DNA of 42,567 nt from a bacterium (lineage in GTDB: Bacteria > Patescibacteriota > Minisyncoccia > Phycocordibacterales > UBA5272): positions 1 through 42,567 of the forward strand of contig JAHFMX010000009.1 in NCBI GenBank assembly GCA_023267635.1. The letters run 5' to 3'. The notes beneath the pieces were generated by a model that was not told the origin of the DNA, did not search any database, and was given only the letters and a program-made list of their open reading frames with translations. The position numbers were made by a program, and so were the translations under genes. Positions within the stretch are counted from its first letter, which is position 1; each line of letters begins with the position of its first letter. Of this stretch, positions 40,813 through 42,567 are shown piece by piece.

Positions 40813-40845
40813 GTATGCCCGCTAGTAACCATCTAGCGGGCATAC
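40813..40845 (-). terminator. Perfect 13-bp hairpin after the early gene
   Basis: GTATGCCCGCTAG at 40813-40825 and its exact reverse complement at 40833-40845 enclose a seven-base loop, 20 bases beyond the stop of the leftward gene at 40866. The position fits a terminator for that gene; only TTGCG follows, no T-run, so the termination role is uncertain. Confidence 0.6.
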
Positions 40846-40865
40846 AAACACACGCGGACTACTGA

Positions 40866-41342
40866 CTAGCTGGAGGTCTCTTCACCTTCAGTCTCTTCGA
40901 CGGTGGAATCATCGCCGTCGAACCAGCGAGGAGTAGGTACAGGCTCACCTACATAGTCGATGGCTGCAACTACGTCGCCTTTCGCAAGACTGTCCATGTA
41001 GTCCTGTAAACTGGCGAACTTCTCTTTGCCCAACAGGAAGGTCGTCGCGGCGTCAGGAGTCATTTCCATGACTTCTACCATTGTTTTATGAGCATCCCCA
41101 AATGCACGGATAAGCTTTTTCGTTTCGGTATCACCTCCAGCGGAAAGCAGAGAGTTGCCTGCCACTACTTTGGCATGATTGGTATAGCCGTGTCTGGCCC
41201 ACTTCCACATGTCGTCGCCCAGAATCGATCGAGCATCGTCGAACGACTCGGGGATCTGGAGCGACATGATCCCCTTGCGGGTGATTTTCGCTCCTGTGAG
41301 GGTCTCAATCTTCTTACTGATATCGAACTTCTGAACTTGCAT
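40866..41342 (-). CDS. Early hypothetical protein, 158 aa, unusual base composition
   Basis: ATG at 41342 is chosen because AAGGA lies eight bases upstream and the promoter at 41396-41424 would start transcription near 41389, below an alternative ATG at 41405. The 158 residues include VQKFDISKKIETLTGAKITRKGIMSL, DDMWKWARHGYTNHAKVVAGNS and a very acidic Ser/Thr/Glu tail (DDSTVEETEGEE). It has no Cys. GC in this gene is about 55 percent in places (33/60 at 40921-40980), well above most of the genome. An early host-takeover or DNA-bound protein is possible; no family is recognised. Confidence 0.75.
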   Translation of the reverse strand: MQVQKFDISKKIETLTGAKITRKGIMSLQIPESFDDARSILGDDMWKWARHGYTNHAKVVAGNSLLSAGGDTETKKLIRAFGDAHKTMVEVMEMTPDAATTFLLGKEKFASLQDYMDSLAKGDVVAAIDYVGEPVPTPRWFDGDDSTVEETEGEETSS

Positions 41343-41395
41343 TGTTTTTGTCCTTCTACCGAGTTTGGGTGATCGGTTCACCTTTTGACTCTTTA

Positions 41396-41424
41396 AGTAT
41401 GGCATAGTGCAGTCTGGTTGTCAA
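41396..41424 (-). promoter_or_regulatory. Sigma-70-type leftward promoter for the 40866-41342 gene
   Basis: On the minus strand TTGACA (41424-41419) and CATACT (41401-41396) lie 17 bases apart. The -35 hexamer is perfect. It overlaps the last codon of the gene at 41421 and would place the transcript start near 41389, 47 bases before ATG 41342. Its sequence CTCTTGACA is shared with the promoter at 40042. Confidence 0.65.
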
Positions 41425-41627
41425 GAGACTATCTTACGTGTAGACTTCAGAGTGATCGTTTGTCCAGTTCCTAAGTTCCTCCCGACATAAGATGTAGTCT
41501 TGTTCCACATTGGATGTCCAGTCACCTTACTGATAGGTGGTAGATGGATGACTGTTGAGAGATACTGCCATGTAATAATCTTACCATGGTAACGCACATT
41601 GTAGGTGTAACCAGCTATTAGCTTCAT
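41421..41627 (-). CDS. Small early hypothetical protein, 68 aa
   Basis: ATG at 41627 has AGGAG eight bases upstream. The 68-residue protein is basic and beta-type (GYTYNVRYHGKIITWQYLSTVIHL, GRNLGTGQTITLKSTRKIV), possibly a small barrel that binds nucleic acid. It is the first gene of the leftward block, about 140 bases downstream of the promoter at 41770-41798, and is thus likely expressed earliest. No family recognised. Confidence 0.7.
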   Translation of the reverse strand: MKLIAGYTYNVRYHGKIITWQYLSTVIHLPPISKVTGHPMWNKTTSYVGRNLGTGQTITLKSTRKIVS

Positions 41628-41769
41628 TTTTTTCTCCTGTGCCTAAGTATAGGCTCTTCTATAATCTCACCAATCTAACAGTATAGATATAGGCTCTGAT
41701 ACTATCTCCTCGTCGTATGGCACGAGCTATGAGGATAAGTAAGCGATAGTGGGTTTTTGTCATACTTCT

Positions 41770-41798
41770 AAGGTAGCACCTATTCGTCGGGTTGTCAA
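41770..41798 (-). promoter_or_regulatory. Leftward early promoter (TTGACA-17-TACCTT)
   Basis: On the minus strand TTGACA (41798-41793) and TACCTT (41775-41770) are 17 bases apart. With its surroundings it reads GTTGAC-N14-GTGCTACCTTAG, which matches the rightward promoter at 42280 in the same register. It points to the early genes at 41627 and beyond. Confidence 0.6.
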
Positions 41799-42053
41799 CT
41801 ATTTATTTGCTTGGATGATACTAAGAGCAATTCAATAGCCAATTTTCTACAAGCTATCGGCAAGCGTAGCTTGATACCTCGTATGCTGCGTTTTGGATTG
41901 ATTGATCCTAGGTCGATTCTGAGTCAGCAATCGGTATTCGATACTTTCGTTTCCGTTATTCGTAAGTTATTGATTCTATTGGCTACCTATTTCGATACGT
42001 ACTACAAGTACCATGAGTGACTAGTACTCAACCTTTGGTATTTTAGTAGTAAT

Positions 42054-42116
42054 GGTACGGCTAGTACTTCTAGTACTCTCAGTACGTATAGTACTCATAG
42101 TACTACCGGTACTCCC
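42054..42116. repeat. AGTACT palindrome array, seven units with a 9-bp period
   Basis: Hexamers of the form RGTACK begin at 42054, 42063, 42072, 42081, 42090, 42099 and 42108, exactly nine bases apart, each followed by three variable bases. Four of the seven are the perfect palindrome AGTACT. Further copies out of phase lie at 42023, 42128 and 42150. The positions form an iteron-like or operator array beside AT-rich DNA in the divergent control region. Confidence 0.8.
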
Positions 42117-42279
42117 CAAATAGGACCAGTACTACGTATAGCAAACTCTAGTACTCCCTTACCTTTATATAATCGTAATTTAGCTATAAAATCGCTCTCC
42201 AAAATATAAAAAATCACCTAAATCGAATATAAGCTCGGCTTATAAACGTAACCCGTTGAAAACAAACAGAAAATAGTGG

Positions 42280-42308
42280 TTGACTCGGCCGTCGAAAAGT
42301 GTTACCCT
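42280..42308 (+). promoter_or_regulatory. Rightward promoter (TTGACT-17-TACCCT)
   Basis: TTGACT (42280-42285) and TACCCT (42303-42308) are 17 bases apart. It reads GTTGAC-N14-GTGTTACCCTAG, the same extended pattern as the leftward promoter at 41770. The first gene, ATG 42334, is about 20 bases downstream of the likely start point, without a clear ribosome site, so translation may be almost leaderless. It would drive the rightward block. Confidence 0.6.
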
Positions 42309-42333
42309 AGGGAGTCATTGTGTACCGACCACT

Positions 42334-42567
42334 ATGCTTGAAGAACAAATATATAAAACGGCTTCTAACAATTTCAAGATAGCAGCTGGAGTGAATATTA
42401 TATCAGTAATAGCACTCGCTTTTTATATGGGTGTTTTAAATAACAGAGTGGATCATCTTGAGAACCATGACAGTATTACTTCAAATAACGCACTTCGTTT
42501 GGCGGAGATGCAAATTGAATTGAAACAGGTTAGAAAAGATATAGAGGAGATAAAAAATGATCTCAAT
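42334..42567 (+). CDS. Small membrane-anchored coiled-coil protein (5' part, runs off the window)
   Basis: ATG 42334 opens a frame still open at the end of the window; its last 120 bases (42448-42567) are the repeat of 1-120, where it continues to the stop at 177, giving 96 residues. It starts MLEEQIYKTASNNFKIAAG, then a hydrophobic segment (VNIISVIALAFYMGVL), and the coiled coil. It is the first gene behind the rightward promoter. A lysis or entry-exclusion role is possible, without direct evidence. Confidence 0.8.
   Translation, partial: MLEEQIYKTASNNFKIAAGVNIISVIALAFYMGVLNNRVDHLENHDSITSNNALRLAEMQIELKQVRKDIEEIKNDLN
42448..42567. repeat. Terminal direct repeat, right copy
   Basis: These 120 bases are identical to 1-120, the overlap that closes the genome into a 42447-bp circle. 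Confidence 0.95.

Larger units (their letters stand above)
39959..40865. other. Gene-free structured region of 907 bp
   Basis: No convincing gene is found on either strand. It holds, in order: a hairpin (39992-40010), a leftward promoter (40042-40070), a GC stem (40108-40114 with 40132-40138), a G-run (40152-40158), about 200 bases of very AT-rich DNA with TATATATATAATAATATATT, C-runs that would be G-quadruplex-like on the minus strand (40374-40406), then about 400 bases of higher GC with several hairpins including stems of 6, 7, 14 and 13 bp. It may be an RNA gene, a packaging or replication site, or an early leader. Confidence 0.65.
41628..42333. other. Divergent control region and candidate origin (706 bp)
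   Basis: No convincing gene is found. A TTG-started frame at 41811-42020 has no ribosome site. The region carries divergent promoters at both ends (41770-41798 leftward, 42280-42308 rightward), a run of AGTACT palindromes (42023-42155), and AT-rich DNA from about 42160 to 42270. It separates the leftward and rightward gene blocks. Iterons plus AT-rich DNA next to divergent promoters is a typical origin arrangement; this is inferred. Confidence 0.6.

Noticed and set aside
41811-42020. TTG-started rightward frame of 69 codons in the control region
   Set aside because: No ribosome site, no neighbour coupling, and the region is full of sites and promoters; a promoter for the opposite direction lies at its start.
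42021-42225. Open frame with Ser-Thr-x repeats over the AGTACT array
   Set aside because: It follows a stop at 42018 and has no ATG, GTG or TTG; the 9-bp period is better explained as DNA sites, though frame-compatible.
1-42567. Integrase, repressor, transposase, reverse transcriptase/DGR, phage RNA polymerase, tRNA
   Set aside because: I looked for these motifs in all substantial frames and gaps and found none; divergent small versions cannot be excluded.

Overview
The window is one complete, circularly permuted genome of a short-tailed (podovirus-like) double-stranded DNA phage. The first 120 bases are repeated exactly as the last 120 (1-120 = 42448-42567), so the unit genome is 42447 bp and one small gene is cut by the window edge. 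The DNA is AT-rich, genes are packed with 1-4 base or longer overlaps, and clear GGAG-type ribosome sites are common, which points to an ordinary Shine-Dalgarno-using bacterial host that cannot be named from sequence. I see no integrase, repressor, phage RNA polymerase, tRNA, CRISPR array or insertion sequence, so a virulent lifestyle using host sigma-70 RNA polymerase is inferred.

The layout is two opposing gene blocks. Rightward (42334, through the junction, to 26792) is the late block: small membrane and unknown proteins (42334-1887), terminase large subunit, portal, scaffold, major capsid and decoration-like protein (1954-7751); a glycosyltransferase/methyltransferase cassette mixed with fibre or spike genes (7849-14965); two adaptor-like proteins, a 1160-residue beta-rich tail nozzle, fibre and Asp-box propeller proteins (15278-22181); and a T7-gp13-like GNAT protein followed by three ejection-type proteins (22183-26792). 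The order portal, scaffold, capsid, adaptor, nozzle, GNAT, internal proteins resembles T7-like phages, without their RNA polymerase.

Leftward (41627 down to 26767) is the early and replication block: two small early genes, a Cys-rich protein, a SNF2 helicase, many small proteins (an Nmad1/DUF1599 protein, a DUF2786-like protein, a 26-residue membrane peptide), a RecB/Cas4-like nuclease, a Sak4-like recombinase with an SSB-like partner, a Tad2-like anti-Thoeris protein, a DNA polymerase I fused to a family-4-like uracil-DNA glycosylase domain, and a DUF3987-like replication ATPase. The two blocks converge and overlap by 26 bp at 26767-26792.

Control is concentrated in two gaps. Between 41628 and 42333 two divergent promoters share the extended pattern GTTGAC-N14-GTGYTACCYTAG and flank a 9-bp-period array of AGTACT palindromes next to AT-rich DNA, a good candidate origin and switch region. 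Between 39959 and 40865 there is a gene-free stretch with a G-quadruplex-type C/G-run cluster, perfect 13- and 14-bp hairpin stems and a TTGACA-17-TAAGAT promoter. The points most worth following are the Tad2-like gene whose expected start codon is ATA, the UDG-polymerase fusion, the split-plus-fused glycosyltransferase/methyltransferase pairs, the AGTACT array, and the absence of any recognisable endolysin.
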